Origin: Silene conica | Taxonomy: Eukaryota; Streptophyta; Magnoliopsida; Caryophyllales; Caryophyllaceae | Reading direction: 5' to 3' | NCBI GenBank assembly: GCA_029255685.2 | Contig: CM055313.2 | Coordinates: forward strand, 77,602,641-77,666,640 | Length of the DNA stretch: 64,000 nt | Shown: positions 1 through 13,300 of the stretch, one piece after another | How positions within the stretch are numbered: the stretch's first letter is position 1 | Layout of the letters: each line of letters opens with the position of its first letter | The notes under the pieces: generated by a model | The model's database searches: none | What the model was told of the DNA's origin: nothing | The model's input: only the letters and a program-made list of their open reading frames with translations | Made by a program: the position numbers and the translations under genes

Positions 1-19
1 GCACTTTTTGTACTAGTGT

Positions 20-115
20 TCCCACGTCCCTACCCTACCCAGCCACCCCTTCCCCACGTCCCTACCAAGCCCAGCCGTGCCCCTCCCACGTCCCTACCCA
101 GACCCACCGTGCGCA
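20..115. repeat. Three imperfect tandem copies of a ~32-bp C-rich unit
   Basis: The phrase CCCACGTCCCTACC recurs three times at a spacing of about 32 bp, each time followed by a CCCAGCC-like stretch. A CAA-rich tract (162-235) and a GGTGGCCGTGGG-rich tract (285-370) follow. I see no gene in 1-870 beyond the peroxidase promoter. Confidence 0.6.
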
Positions 116-876
116 TGTTACGTCCAAACCTACGTGTTTTCGATTACTAGCCCGTTCTAATCTTACAACAACAACACCAACAATAACAACACTAACAACA
201 ACAATGACAATGACAACAATAACATAATACAACCATAATTAAGACTAACAAATTAATTAAAAAAACAAAAAAAAAATGCTTACGGTAGCCGTGGGTGGTC
301 GTACGGTGGCCGTGGGTGGTGGGGTGTGGTCTTGGTGCCGCGGGTGGTGGTGGTGCGTGGTTGTGGGTGGGTGCGGGCTTTGGGTGAGTGTTTGAATTTA
401 GAGAGGTTTTGTTGTTGAGGAAGGGTAGGTTTGGTAATTATTATGAATTACGTCGACGATTTTTCGCAAAATGTCGACGACCTTTCGCGATTCGGTAAAA
501 AAAATACACACTTCTTCCAATTATAATAGACACTTACAAAAATGTATTCGTGAAATTTTATGTGGGGCACCTACCCACCCGAACCCCTTGGATCCGCCCT
601 GCCTGTATACAACAATCTTGTTTTAATATTTTTGTATGAAAATGTGTGATTGTATGAAATGAATGAAGACAACTAGTAGACAATATAAGTTTAGCATAAG
701 TTATTAGAAATGTCAACGTCCATATTTGCCATATTTGGTGGTGGTGTTCCATTAACAAATAAAACTTGGTCAGACAGGCCGTACATGCACCCATGTCTTC
801 TTTAAACGTCAATCTAAATTGTGCTATGCACGTACCTTAACCATACTACTACGCACATCTTTGGGACACCCTTTGC

Positions 877-883
877 TATAAAA
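877..883 (+). promoter_or_regulatory. Probable TATA box of the peroxidase gene
   Basis: TATAAAA lies 90 bp before the start codon at 973. That spacing would give a transcript leader of roughly 60-65 nt. It is inferred from position and motif only. Confidence 0.5.
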
Positions 884-972
884 CAATTTGTCTATCCAAA
901 CAACAATCAAACAACTAAAAAAATCACCTCTAATTTTCCAAAAAACAAAAAAAAAACATCGGTTGATCGATC

Positions 973-2153
973 ATGGTTTCTCGGGTATCATCTGTCTTGC
1001 CTCTTTTTGCATTATTTGGGCTAACCTTGATCTCTACCGCGTTCGCCTATGGCGGCTTAAGCTACAATTACTACGACAACAAGTGTGATGATTTTGAAGA
1101 TATTGTCGCGAGGATGGTGAGGAAAAAGTTTGAGAAGGACTTTACCATTGCTGCTAGCCTCTTAAGGCTACACTTCCATGACTGCTCTGTTCGGGTATGT
1201 TTTCTAAATTTGTAATTAAGTCAGGTCGTATTGTGTTCATACTGATTTCAAAAGACGACCATGATAGTTGTTCGTACCCTAACATTAAACATTCCGAATG
1301 TAGGGATGTGATGCATCAATCCTATTAAATTACCCTGAAAGCGAGATGACAGCGAAACCAAGCAAGACATTGAGAGGGTTCGGTGTGATTAACAAGATAA
1401 AGAGAGCCGTCGAGAAGAAATGCCCGGGGAAGGTGTCCTGTGCTGACATTCTTACAGCTGCTGCTAGAGACTCGACTTACTTGGTCGGAGGACCGTACTG
1501 GTCAAATTACTACGGTAGGAAAGACGGTCTCCTCTCCATTCGTCAAGAAGCCGAAGGTGCTCCCAATAGTCAAGAAAGTGTTACTTCCCTCATTCAGTTT
1601 TACCAATCCATGGGCTTGTCCACCCTCGATCTTGTTATTCTTTCAGGTATTATATCAAAAACGCGGAGACTAAAATCCTGTATCTGCCCCTCTAAACATC
1701 GTTTCTAATTCTTGTGTTTTTTTTGTTACAGGGGCACACACCATAGGTAAAAGTTCATGTGGTTCATTCCTACCAAGGCTGTACAACTTCAAAGGAACCG
1801 GACGACCCGACCCATCAATTTCTCCCAAATACTTGAACTACCTAAAAAGGAAATGTGGTAACCAAACCGTGTATGCCGATCTTGACCCGATAACACCAAA
1901 TGCTTTTGACAACACCTACTACAAAAACCTTCAAAAGAACATGGGTCTATTGTACACTGACCAAATTTTGAACAGCGACCACAGGACAGCCCGTTTGGTC
2001 GATACATTCGCGACACAACCCGAAACCTTCCCTAATATGTTCGCTGCATCAATGGTTAAGCTCGGCGGAGTTTTGGGAGATGCAGAGGATGATGGTGAAA
2101 TTCGTTACCATTGCAGCCGTATCAACGCACACAAAACTTCTAAACATTACTAA
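973..2153 (+). CDS. Class III secretory peroxidase, peroxidase 7-like
   Basis: Three exons, 973-1194, 1304-1646 and 1732-2153, give 328 aa with every junction GT-AG and in frame. Residues 1-25 are a hydrophobic signal peptide ending STAFA, so the enzyme should be secreted to the cell wall or apoplast. There it would use H2O2 to oxidise phenolics. The distal site reads LRLHFHDC (Arg65, His69), followed by GCDAS across the first junction. KVSCADILTAAARDS is the family core, and LSGAHTIG across the second junction supplies the proximal haem ligand His191. The GGPYW...YGRKD block and the C-terminal MVKLGGVLG block are present. Two oddities: Ser72 replaces the usual Phe of HDCFV, and the N-terminal Cys38 is followed by Asp rather than Pro. 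The overall sequence is closest to what I recall of Arabidopsis peroxidase 7. The start codon follows a TATA box by 90 bp. The next gene, a MYB on the opposite strand, converges on its 3' end. Confidence 0.93.
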
Positions 2154-3055
2154 GAGGATAAAAATTCGTGTTATTAATTTGTTTGAATTCGTTTGTTTTT
2201 TCAATTTTTCATTGAATTTCTTGTTATTTAAAATTCTAAGTGATGTTGATGAAGAGGGCCAAAGAAATTTTGTTGACCTCAAATTGTTGTAGTCATTGCA
2301 ACATTTGCTATCATTTATATGAAAACATTTTGATAACATTTTTGTCTTTAAGGAATGAAATTTCATTAGAGATATGCATAATATGACGACCCTATATTTC
2401 CTCAACTAGTATAGTTCCTAAAGTCGTGAGCGGTGGTATTCATAACCTGGGTTTGAAAACGCCAGCATCAAAATCGCGCTTGTGACCCCTTTTAGACCCA
2501 AAAAAATGAGCAGGCCTAACGACATAAGCCCTAACGGCCATAAGCCCCAAAATAAAATAAAAATTCGAAGCCAATTAGTATTATTACCGTGTAACGCACT
2601 CGTTTTCCTATGGAAATGTCGAAATCATACCTGAGAATAAAGACCACTATCACCCATTTTGAGCCCCAAGCGATAATAATAGGGGTACGAAGAAAGTACG
2701 TAAAGGAGTACGATAAAGTTGTCTCTCAATGACTTACTGATCCGACGAGAAACCATATCACTAAAGTTTTTGTGTAATCCAAGTACACAAAATAGTAACC
2801 CATCTTAATCTTAGCTTCATTTGATAAAAAGTCAAAACCCAAAAACATAATCTACCTAGAGTACAAAGTAAAGTTACATTAATTAGTCATTAAGCTATAT
2901 TGATAAGCATCCTAATCATGTATACAATTTACCCAAAATTACACATTTGTAATACTTATTAGATTAATAAAAATTGAGATGTTGATTTGATCTTTAAACA
3001 ACATTCTCCAAGAAGCCAATTAGCTAAATCATAACAAATCGTAAAACTGAAGAAT
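2154..3055. other. Intergenic region between convergent 3' ends
   Basis: This stretch lies between the stop codons of the peroxidase (+) and the MYB gene (-) and should hold both 3' UTRs. No further gene or repeat was recognised. Confidence 0.6.
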
Positions 3056-3337
3056 TTAACAAGTATTTCCCCATGCAACTTGTTCCATAATTGAGCCAAT
3101 GTCATCACCATACAATCCTGACTCAGGTACATCAGCAGAACAGTAATTATCCTCGAAGCAGTAATCAAAATCCGAGTTGTTAAAACAATTTTCGAAACCC
3201 TGCTCACAAACAATTTCTTCTTGTATCGTTCCAATTTTATCAAATGTCCCCGACAAGTGCTGTTCTTCAAGCACTTGTACATTTCTTAAGGTTTCATTAT
3301 TCCACATGGAGTTTTCGTCCACAATCACATCACTCAA

Positions 3338-3388
<51 letters not shown>

Positions 3389-4659
3389 GTCACACATCTT
3401 CATGCTGAAATTATTCGACTCAAAGCATTGAGTCGAAAACCCTGAAATCGGATCAAAATTTTGTGTAATTGTCGAATTAATATTACTACTAAAGCTTATA
3501 TTAGGCAACTCGATATCATTATCGGGTACAAAGCTTGATTGGTTAACCCTACTAATACCAGTGTCGCGAGTTTTGAACTGATTATCGACTGAGAAAGCTA
3601 ATGAACTAGAAATAGTACCACTTTTGGGAAGTTTATTAGTAGTATTATTATTTTTGGATTTTTTATGAGTAGAGTAGGACAAGAGATTATGAGTGTTGGG
3701 ATCTAAACCTTGAGCAAGAAGTTTTTTCTTGATGCAAGAATTCCAAAAGTTTTTAACTTCATTATCAGTTCTACCAGGAAGATGTTTAGCAATTTGAGCC
3801 CACCTGTTGCCAAGTATTCTATGTACTTCAATAATAGTTCTTTCTTCTTCTTCAGTAAATGATCCTCTTCTTAGATCTGGTCTTAGGTAGTTTATCCATC
3901 TCAATCTGCAGCTTTTTCCACATCTTTGTAACCCTGCAACATAGGCAGCGCGCTATCAGATGGTACTGAGTCTACTGACTACTAAATCTCGATATCACCC
4001 TCTTATTATATACAAAGTGTAGGATTCATGAAAATGATGGACTCCATGTAAGGGTGTGTGGGAAGATAGTACAAATCTCAATATCACCTAATGCCACCCT
4101 ATCGATCACTCCGTATCTCAAAAGATTTTTACCTACAAAATGTGCTCTAATTAAGGTTGAAGCGACACTTCACTTAGCTGTTGTGTCACATGTCTGACAT
4201 AACACTTTTACACTTCAGTTTAGATCACAAAATAGAAAATTTCAACACAAATTAGTATCCAACGCTTCCAGTGTCAGACAAGGCAAAGTGTCGGAGAGTC
4301 TAAGTAACACAGATAGCGCTAGTGATGATTATTATAATTCGATACATATTTAACATCTAATATCATACTTTTTTTCCACATGGCACTTCATATTTCATTA
4401 AAACATTCATCAACTAATATCATACTCTTTTTTCACATAGCAGTCGATATTTCATTAAAACGTTCATCAACTACGATAGTAAATGATTAACAAAGACGAA
4501 GAAGTAAAATAAGAAAATCGATAAATTACCGGCGAGCTTGGGAACAGAACTCCAAGAGCCATGGCCATGAGAAGTAATATGATTAACAAGTTTGTCATCT
4601 TCTTCAGGAGACCATAAACCTCTCTTTACTTTCTGTTTACTGCAACAATGATGCCCCAT
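3056..4659 (-). CDS. R2R3-MYB transcription factor (MYB61/86/103-like)
   Basis: Two exons, 4659-4530 and 3933-3056, encode 335 aa. The start is the ATG giving [16 protein letters not shown], the N-terminus usual for this group; the frame upstream has no other ATG. R2 spans about residues 11-62 and R3 about 65-115. The regularly spaced Trp residues and the [20 protein letters not shown] joint are intact. The intron falls at the standard R2 position ([11 protein letters not shown]). The second intron found in many R2R3 genes, within R3, is absent. The exon after R3 carries [17 protein letters not shown], like the MYB61/86 branch, whereas [10 protein letters not shown] and the R3 text recall MYB103. 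The exact subgroup is unresolved, but members of these groups control secondary-wall or anther programmes. The C-terminal half is low-complexity, with an Asn run of about 17, and ends acidic (YCFEDNY...), as an activation domain often does. Confidence 0.9.
3338..3389 (-). repeat. (ATT)n microsatellite coding for polyasparagine in the MYB
   Basis: About 17 uninterrupted ATT triplets (AAT on the coding strand) lie in frame within exon 2 of the MYB gene. They are likely length-variable between individuals and would change only the length of an Asn linker. Confidence 0.9.
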
Positions 4660-4747
4660 TGCATTAATTCTGGTCTTCACTTAGTCTTTTTCTAACATAT
4701 ATAATAATATAACTAAAATCTTACATACAAATAATTATTTCTCATCA

Positions 4748-4760
4748 TTTATATATATAA
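4748..4760 (-). promoter_or_regulatory. Probable TATA box of the MYB gene
   Basis: On the - strand TTATATATAT lies about 95 bp before the start codon at 4659. A second AT-rich motif at 4693-4712 is closer. The assignment rests on position only. Confidence 0.4.
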
Positions 4761-4923
4761 CAAAATCTGTTCATTCGAGAAAATGACTTTTTACTATAGC
4801 ATTATTTATTTAATTATATTTATTAGGGTACGTAATCTACTTACTCCAATCTATATTATAATCAACATTTAGTACGTAGGTATGTTATTGTACCATGCAG
4901 TTGATGAGGTGTATAGTACAATA

Positions 4924-5167
4924 CTCCCTCACTCCCTCCGACGCTCCCGTCCCGGTCATTTGTTTACCTATTTCATTTTTAGATGTCGTTCGTTTATTTA
5001 CCTTTCGAATTTAGCAATGTTTCTCACTTCATTATTTGATTATCCACTTTATTTGTGATCCACTTTGTCGTCCAACAACATATCTCAAATGGTTTCGTCC
5101 CGTTTTCTTGATGTTTCTGTTAGATTATTAAAACGTAAATAAATGACTGAAATGGAGGAGTGAGTGG
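4924..5167. mobile_element. Stowaway-type MITE
   Basis: The left end reads CTCCCTCACTCCCTCC and continues to GGTCATTTGTTTACC. The right end mirrors it as GTAAATAAATGACTGAAAT followed by GGAGGAGTGAGTG. A TA dinucleotide flanks both ends. It is 244 bp long and has no coding capacity. Confidence 0.8.
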
Positions 5168-5620
5168 TATAAACGGTGTAGGATAGATAATCCATGAATA
5201 TGAAATAATGAGCTGGAAAATAACTTGGCGTTTACTCATAACAAGACTATGCACATACAAAAAGAAAGCATGTTGGTAACTTAATGAATACTCTTTATAT
5301 TTTTCAGGTTACGTTTGATATACATTTTAATTGTATACAAGTTTTCACAAGGATACGAGATGAATGAGTCATTTTAATTGTATGGACCAACGTGTTACAT
5401 TGTGCTAATTACTACCTCGGCAATCATATTGTTAATATCTCATTAAATAATTATATTTATGTATGTGTCTGATTTTTAGGCTGATTAGGACTTGGGCTAA
5501 CATTTTAGAAAACATATTTTACAAAAATGGATTGTAGTATGATGATATCGGGAAGATGGAAAGACGATTTTAGTTTACAGTTAAATCATGTAAACGGTTA
5601 TGTATCACTTACGTGAGTTA

Positions 5621-5847
5621 GGCCCTGTTCTTTCTTATTTAATTTCAGCTCCTTTCATTTTTGCTTGGCTATATTCCATTAAGTTTTATTTACGTTTAAT
5701 CAATTATGTTCAGTTAATCTTTTCACAAAATTAACTTTTAATTCAACTAAATTCACTTCAATTCAGTTTCACTCAATTTAGTTCAATTAAAATTTATTTC
5801 AATTAATTCAATTCAGCTCATTTTAACTGAAAAGAACATGGATTTGG
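5621..5847. mobile_element. Tourist-like MITE (PIF/Harbinger type), degenerate right end
   Basis: The left end GGCCCTGTTCTTTC and the right end GAAAAGAACATGG form inverted repeats, and TTA lies on both sides. The same termini occur, better preserved, on the element at 59772-60842. The interior is made of AATTCAGTT-like repeats. Confidence 0.6.
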
Positions 5848-7332
5848 TTAGCTTTTCATCTAATCAAATTTAGTCTTGCATAAAGTAAATTAGATTTAAG
5901 GTGTATACCGTTTACATCTTTATTGAGTGGAAATTTATTGGCCGGCATTGGAGGACAAGCTAATGGCTGATGGATACTGGTAGTGGTGGACGGCATTGTG
6001 GCTTATGTATAGTGGCAGTAGCAGCCAACCGGCAATGGCTGTAGTTGTTAAGGCTAGGGTGGCAGTTCTCGTGCCCATCACTATCCAAAGATAGAGGACG
6101 GTGACAGACTAGTACAATGGTGGTCACGACCATGGCGTACAGTAGTGGTCAGAGAAGAGAAAATCAATAGATATAGATAGTTAAACAAGATTAGAGCCCT
6201 TGGTTTAAGTTTGAAATGTTCAACATTCAATCATTGAGCTTAGACGTTTTTTTACGATCAGGTTAACGAGTTCTACAATTTAATAGCACGCTTAGTAAAC
6301 CTATGAGCTTAGAGACTTGATGTACTGTATGTAATGGACATAATAAAGTGATTAGATATCATGTAGCTTCTTCAATACTCACTTCCAATTTCCTTTTTGA
6401 GCTGTCATAAAATAATCTATACCCTGCTCCCATTTGAATCCAACACCCAAACCGCAAACAGTACACGTTCATAACAGGGAGAAAAACAGAGAAGACGAGA
6501 CAATTACGCGCAACTAAATTCAAAAATCAAAGTACATTGTTGTCCACAAAGTAATCGGAGTACAAGAGCGTGTATACAGTAAGTGAAAACTAGAAGAGAT
6601 TCTCGGCTTACAAGTTAAGATTTCACTTCTTCCCCGCCAAGTAACGTGGATACGTCTGAACAAATTCACCATAGCCAATGGCTTCACTTTGCCACATTTA
6701 CACTAATTCAGTGGATCACTGCAAAAACATTGTTACCACTGACAACAATACAGTTAACCTGATCGAAATAAGCAGCAAAAGGGTCAGACAGTAAATTACA
6801 CCCTAAAACATTACGCAACTTTGACGGAATCCTGTACAATGTTAACCCTCTATTCTGCGCGTTCTCCTCCCAAGGGTTTCAATTTCCAAAAAGGCACCAA
6901 AAATTAGGCCTCCCGGACATGAGGGAAACATCAAAATAGTTTTCGCCCACGTGAACTTTGGACTATACAGATACACTTCATCAGAATATGAAATCGTTGA
7001 GAATTCCCACGATCAATCTTAGAGGTACACCTTCATTCATTAAAAACCCAGAAGGTAACCACTGGACCTAACACAACTGACCCGGCGAGAATTGATCCAA
7101 CTTGCCTTGTACCCAAGAGATCCAAGCCTAGTTTTTCTCGCCCCAGACTGATACTTAACAACTCCACAATGCAACACCTGAAACATACCCATCACAAAAA
7201 ACCTCACCTGAATGCTAGCTAACATACCCGAAATGACTCAAGACATGAAGTAACGTTGATCCGCCATACCCAACCCGAGTGACGCGCTTGTTAGGTCTGG
7301 CAACTACCATGAGTTGAAAAGGCCATGATCGA
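5848..7332. other. Intergenic region and probable PAT1 3' UTR
   Basis: From the MITE to about 6450 no gene was recognised. The part nearer 7332 is less AT-rich and probably includes the 3' UTR of PAT1, whose stop is at 7333. The polyadenylation site cannot be fixed by eye. Confidence 0.4.
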
Positions 7333-10300
7333 TTAACTTCTGACTGATTCTGAGGCAATTAGGCCATCACTATCATCATCACAATGATTTAAACCAGTGT
7401 CGGGAAAAGGAATAGAGTATTGAGCAAATTCCATCAGCATTCTCCGTTGGTGCTCATCTGTGTGAGGAAGACTGGCACGCAATAGCTCAACTGGCATCTC
7501 CCCACGGATAGCCCTTGCCGTTTCTGACCTCGTTATTTCTGAATTAGTCTGTGCCTGGTTTACTACAGACTGCATGATTGTGTCATATTTACTCACACAG
7601 TACTTCGTAAGTAGAGTAAAGAAAGCAGTGAATGACGCCTTCCAGAAGCTAAGAGAGGCCTGAGGATTAGAGTCGTATAGTAGTTCGGTTGCTCTATCTA
7701 GTAAAGACTTCAAGATGACAGATGCGTGATCCCCGGCAGTGCTTCCAAGCGGGCGTAGTGGTGGCTGTTCTGTAGAACAGACAACAGCAGCAAGACAAGC
7801 ACTTAGACCACGAAGATCCATGGCATTGACACAAGCTAAAACTACATTAGCAAGCTTTGCTGTGGCCTCAGTAGCTTCAGGCTTTGTTGGAGGACCACCA
7901 AACAGAAACCTAAGATGGCGGAAAACAGCCATGCAAGCTACTCGAACTAACTCGCTTGCAGCTCTGGGGGTAACCATCACCAGCTCAAGATACTTTGAGA
8001 GAAGTTTGCATCCCTTGGGAAGAGAAACGAGGCGCATGAATACAATATCATCCCCTGGATCCACTGTACTCCCACCATTGCCTAAAGGATCAACAAGCTG
8101 AAGGGCTGCAGCCAAAGCTTCGAGTAAAACCTGCCTTCTGCGCCTTAGCTGGGACCCACCATCTTGGGGTGGATTATGTCGAAGAACACGGTCAATGTCA
8201 TCAACATCCAGTATAAGAGTAAAAGCGTCTTCAACAGCAATTCTAGCAGAAAACATTGGTTCTTGCTCCAGAGACCTGTGTTCTTTGCTACTGTCATTGC
8301 ATCCTGGGGATGGAGGCTCAATTTCAAGAAGTGGGCGAGGCCTACGAATGGAAGACAAGGCAAGCCTTCTTAGAGTATCGACTGACTGGTGGCTGTGCTG
8401 ATCAGAACCACTATTACGTACACGAGAAGGTACGTCCCTCAAATGCATTGGGGCAAAGTGAGGCTTAACCCTTGATCCTGAGGATTTTTTGGCAACCGAG
8501 GCTTGATGGTAGTAGTCATCTATGTAGGGGTCATTGCTGTGAGAAGTATGTTGCAACTTCAATATACTATCTATCTCCTCTGAAGTCATATACTTGGACC
8601 TAAACTGAATGCATTCACTCTTCTGGCCAGAGTCAGACCCTTGTTGACTGAAACGATTATGTTTACCGCGCATTGACTTGGGTCTTTGGTGATCCCTCAT
8701 CTCAGCTATACCATACATTGTGTCATACTTTCTCAAAACATGTGAAGGTGCCGATGCGTGGCTGCCAATGAGCTGAGACTGCAGGAATGAAAAATGATCT
8801 AATGGCGACATCGGCTGACGGATTGCCTGTTGCAATAGGTGTTGTGTTAAACGTTGTTGAATTACACTATCGAGCATCCTAGAATGATCACCATGCAATA
8901 AACCCGCTTGGTTGCTCCACTGGTTTCGAGGTTGGTTACTAAACCCGTGGACCGGTGAGACACCGGGGATATTCCCACTGTAACGTAATCCATGAGTAGG
9001 GGAAGTTCCCGGAAAATAATTACAGGAATCTGCGGCGACATTCATGGAAGGAATATTCAAAGGAAGGGAATGGCGATGTGACAAAGGTTGTCGGGCTCCA
9101 TCACCGGGAAGAGGGAAAGAGGTGAAAGATGATAACTGTGGAGTTGATAATGTCTCACTTGGGAAGTGTTGCTGAAGATACTGCTGCTGTTGTAGTTGCT
9201 GATCAGGGTAGGACACTGCTCTGGGCAAAGGTTTATAATCCTCAGGAAGACTGGACGAATGAGGATGAGATGACCACAAAGTACATTCTGATGCACTATT
9301 CACATCCGATATAGTGTGGTCTAACAAGCCATCCCGAGACCATTCTGCAACAGATGAACCTGAATACAAGAAAGATCATGAGACAGGCCAATAAATAAGG
9401 TTTGACAGCAGTATGACGTCAGCATAACCACTATTAAGGACAAAGTGAAACCAAGGGCAGACAAGTTTTTGTAGCAGTGAGGACTTAAAAGATACAACAG
9501 ATGCTCAAGTGAGAAGTTTTAACACAGAATGTTTTAGCACAAGGCATGGTTTTTTTTTTTTTGATGACGAGGGGTTTAATCCCCCAGGCCCATCCATTCC
9601 CGCACCACCACATGGACCATGTAAACCACCCCTTCGGGGGCTGCAGTGGCCAAGTGGTCATCGCCCCACCTGGTTTTACCTAGACCGCATTTCCGCAAGC
9701 TTTAAGGTTTAACTCAGTTACCACTGGACTAACACCACTTGGTTCACAAGGCATGGGTTTAAAAGTTGGAAAATGTGATTATGAATGCCCAAGTTCTTCA
9801 AATTATTCTCAATGTTGCTACAGATGGGAAACCCACAGATTTAGAAATAGCTTGAATTACTATTCAGATGTTAAGAGTGATTTTGTGAGATGCACTTTAG
9901 GTGGCGGCCAATTTCATTGCTGCCTTTTGCCTTTTGTTTTTGAGTAGGTTTCCTTAAGACGCATACATACCGTACTGTCACTTAGTCTGTCTATGCGAGG
10001 CAGCGAGGGTTCTCCCACTAAATTAGCTGTTACACGCATACATACACGAAAAAGTATACAACCCTCTCTATCATTTTCAATTACCAATCCCAACACCAGC
10101 GCATAATTTAGACCATGACAACACCATCCACAACATTAACAATATCATTGAAGCCACAACAATGGCAGAGAAAGCAGACCTCAAGGAGACCTCAAGGAGA
10201 GCAGGTTGAGTTAGGAGGTTGGATTAGAATAGAACATGCATAATTCAGTTGGGCATGGGAGACAAACACTTGCGATGATACTAGGATCACTGTTAAATTG

Positions 10301-13300
10301 TGTGATGATCTGGATTACATCCATTACACATAGCTATAGTCATTTATATTGAGTAGAAGTACTATTGACAATTTAGTGATGAAATAACATTATTACCCTT
10401 TGACTTAAATCATGTCCATGGAGAGGTACCACATTGCCATTGCCGTGATGTTACTTCATTAGGGATAGTATAAGTTCACTATACACCTTTTTATTTCCAA
10501 GAGTTTTTATTGGCAGAAAATACTTCCAACATTACACATATTGCAAAGAACTGCCCAAAGTTTGAAATTTTTAGCACATAACTTGATATCTATCAACATT
10601 TGCCTAATCTACTGAATAACCTTTTTCGTAGAAGAATAGGTCACTTCTGCTTCCTTGATTCACTAGACAATGTGACTTTATAAATGAGAGTGAAAAGTAA
10701 AGAATAAAAAGGAGAAATCAATTTGTCTTAAGATAGTCATGTGCAGGTTAGTCACTGGACGGAAATTTGTCTTTTTTTAGCCTAAAGACGGGTTTTGGTA
10801 GTTTTAGACATAGTGTTAGACAAATGTTAAGGTAGTGTTAGACAAAATAAATTCGTACTACATAAAGAAAATGGCCGGCCATTCTGGGATGGACCAAAAG
10901 GGAAATGAGCATACTACAAATGGGATAGAAGTACTATTTTATACAAGTGGCCAAGTGGGTGATTGGACGAGGAAGAACATATGTATGAAAGGGGAAAGTA
11001 GCAAATTGCCCCCAAATGCTTTCGTATGTGCATTTACCCCCAAACGTTTGAGAATATTTGCAAATTAACCCAATTTTAAATTTCCGACAATTTTACATTC
11101 AGCACCACCCATCCGACCACCACCAAACACAATCCTCACCCAAACTCCCATTCCAACTCTCATCTCCCATTATCAAAACAACAACCTTTATATTTTATTT
11201 TTTACACCCAAAATTTTAGCTGCTGTATTTCATGGGAAAATACAATTATAACCCTTGAAATGAAATTAATAATATTTGATCAAGCAGTGATTGAAAAACG
11301 GAAAGAATTTTGCCAACTAAAATTGCAATAAAAAGTTGCTAACTTTAAACAGCCTAACAAGAAAAAGTAGAATACATAATACCCAGAAACGGGGGGCTAG
11401 CAAGAAAGCATCATAAATATACAATTAACAAATGGAATGAAGTTGAATCAGAGGTTAGATGCAATAAGGTTGAGTCATAGATGGGGTTTAAATGGAGTGA
11501 GAGAATTGGGGTGAAGATTGTGTTTGACTGTGGTGGGATGGGTGGTGGTAAATGGAAAATTGTCGGAAATCTCAAATCGGGTTAATTTGCACATATCCTC
11601 AAACGTTTTGAGGGTAAAATGCACATATAAAATCATTTGGGGGCAAATTGCACCTACACACACGTTTGGGGGAAATTTGCTACTTTCCCCTATGTATGAA
11701 ATGATGGATTTTGATTGTTGGCCATCAAAACTTGAAGCTGAACATGTTGAACACTAGTTGTGCCCACTGCAAAGAGCACATAATATTGGAGATGAGAGGA
11801 GATGCAGATCTAAACGATTTCGAACGTAAGGGACAGCCAGCTGGCTTAGAATCTTGTTAGTATCAAAACTGTTCTTCTAACTCATAGTCTCACATTACAC
11901 ATACGAAAACTTGTGCTTGTTGCATCTTAGTTATCATTAAAAAGGACTATAGAGTCGCAGAGTTGTGTATACCTGGTCGTGGTGCTTCTAGCTTAGTGGT
12001 TGTTGTCAAAGATAGTTTGACTTCTACACTGAACCAAGTCAGAAAAGAATTAACTCTACTATTACCTCCATCACAAATAATTGTCCCATTTGACTTGCAT
12101 AGTTTACCAATGTTATCCATAAACATTTTATACTATATCCTAATATGTGTAGAGAAATAATTTAAATATGATGTTCTATTATCAAAACAAGGATTTTTCA
12201 TATGCTCATTTTGAAAGGGTGTAACAATGGTATATTGTGAAAAAATATCGATAAATTTCAACATCGTTTCATCATCAAAGTCAAATTGAGACAACAGAGA
12301 TGGTACTGAGGTAGTACAACCAAGAAACAATAACAGAATAGGCAGGGGCGGATCCAGGGGGCAGCGGGACAGGTGCCAAGTATTCAATTAGACACTAAGT
12401 TAGTATGACAGTTGGTAGATGTATTGAGTTCTGTTTAGAAGATATGGGGTTCAATTCCTACTGATATATGATTCGATCCCATAAGCTTTAGATGACTTGC
12501 CAAATTCTAAACCATTGAACCACTTCCACTTGTTATTAAATCAAGTACTAAAGTGTGTTATATTCAGAATATTCTAGAAAAACAATATTATTTTTACAAA
12601 TATTTAGAATTTAAAATATTTTAGAGAAAACATTACTTTTTGAAAAACAATATCTATAAAACCAATTATTTTTTTCATTCTTGTACTTATATTATAAATA
12701 ATTTCGGGGAAAAAAAACATCAAAAGATAAAAATGTTGCCTTAGACGTGCATAAATAAAACGTCAAAAAAAATTCAGTGCCCCCTAACACTAAATTCCTA
12801 GGTCCGCCACTGAGAATAGGCCATCCATCAGAAATTAAAAATAAACGATAACCTCATGCAGCAATTCATGGAGCCTTTAGAACTACACAGGAATATTTTT
12901 CAGACCCAAGTTGTAGAAGCCTTACTTTCTCGTGACAATGAACCAGACCCTCTATCGCCAATTACACCTGGATTCCTTGGTCCTGTCACAAATCTGTTCA
13001 ACTGTGAACAAAAAACTTTTTCTTGTAAATAGAAGGCATTTGATTATAAGTAAGGAAATATATCCCCAAAATAGACAAAAGTATCAACAGAATACACAAC
13101 ACAAACACAGATAAAATATATCTAACACCATTTGTTTATAAGGGATTTGATTACATCGAAAGCCACCTCAGATCCTTCATCAAAATAAATTGGTATTCCA
13201 ACTTATTGTTAAAATGTTTGTCCCATGTCCCTAATAGAATACACTCATGACACGAATAACAAGAACATTCTCTAGTGTCCTGAACTCTAGCATATGGCGG

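Noticed and set aside
8145-8468. Cluster of overlapping open frames on both strands
   Set aside because: All lie within PAT1 exon 5 and are shadows of its coding frame.
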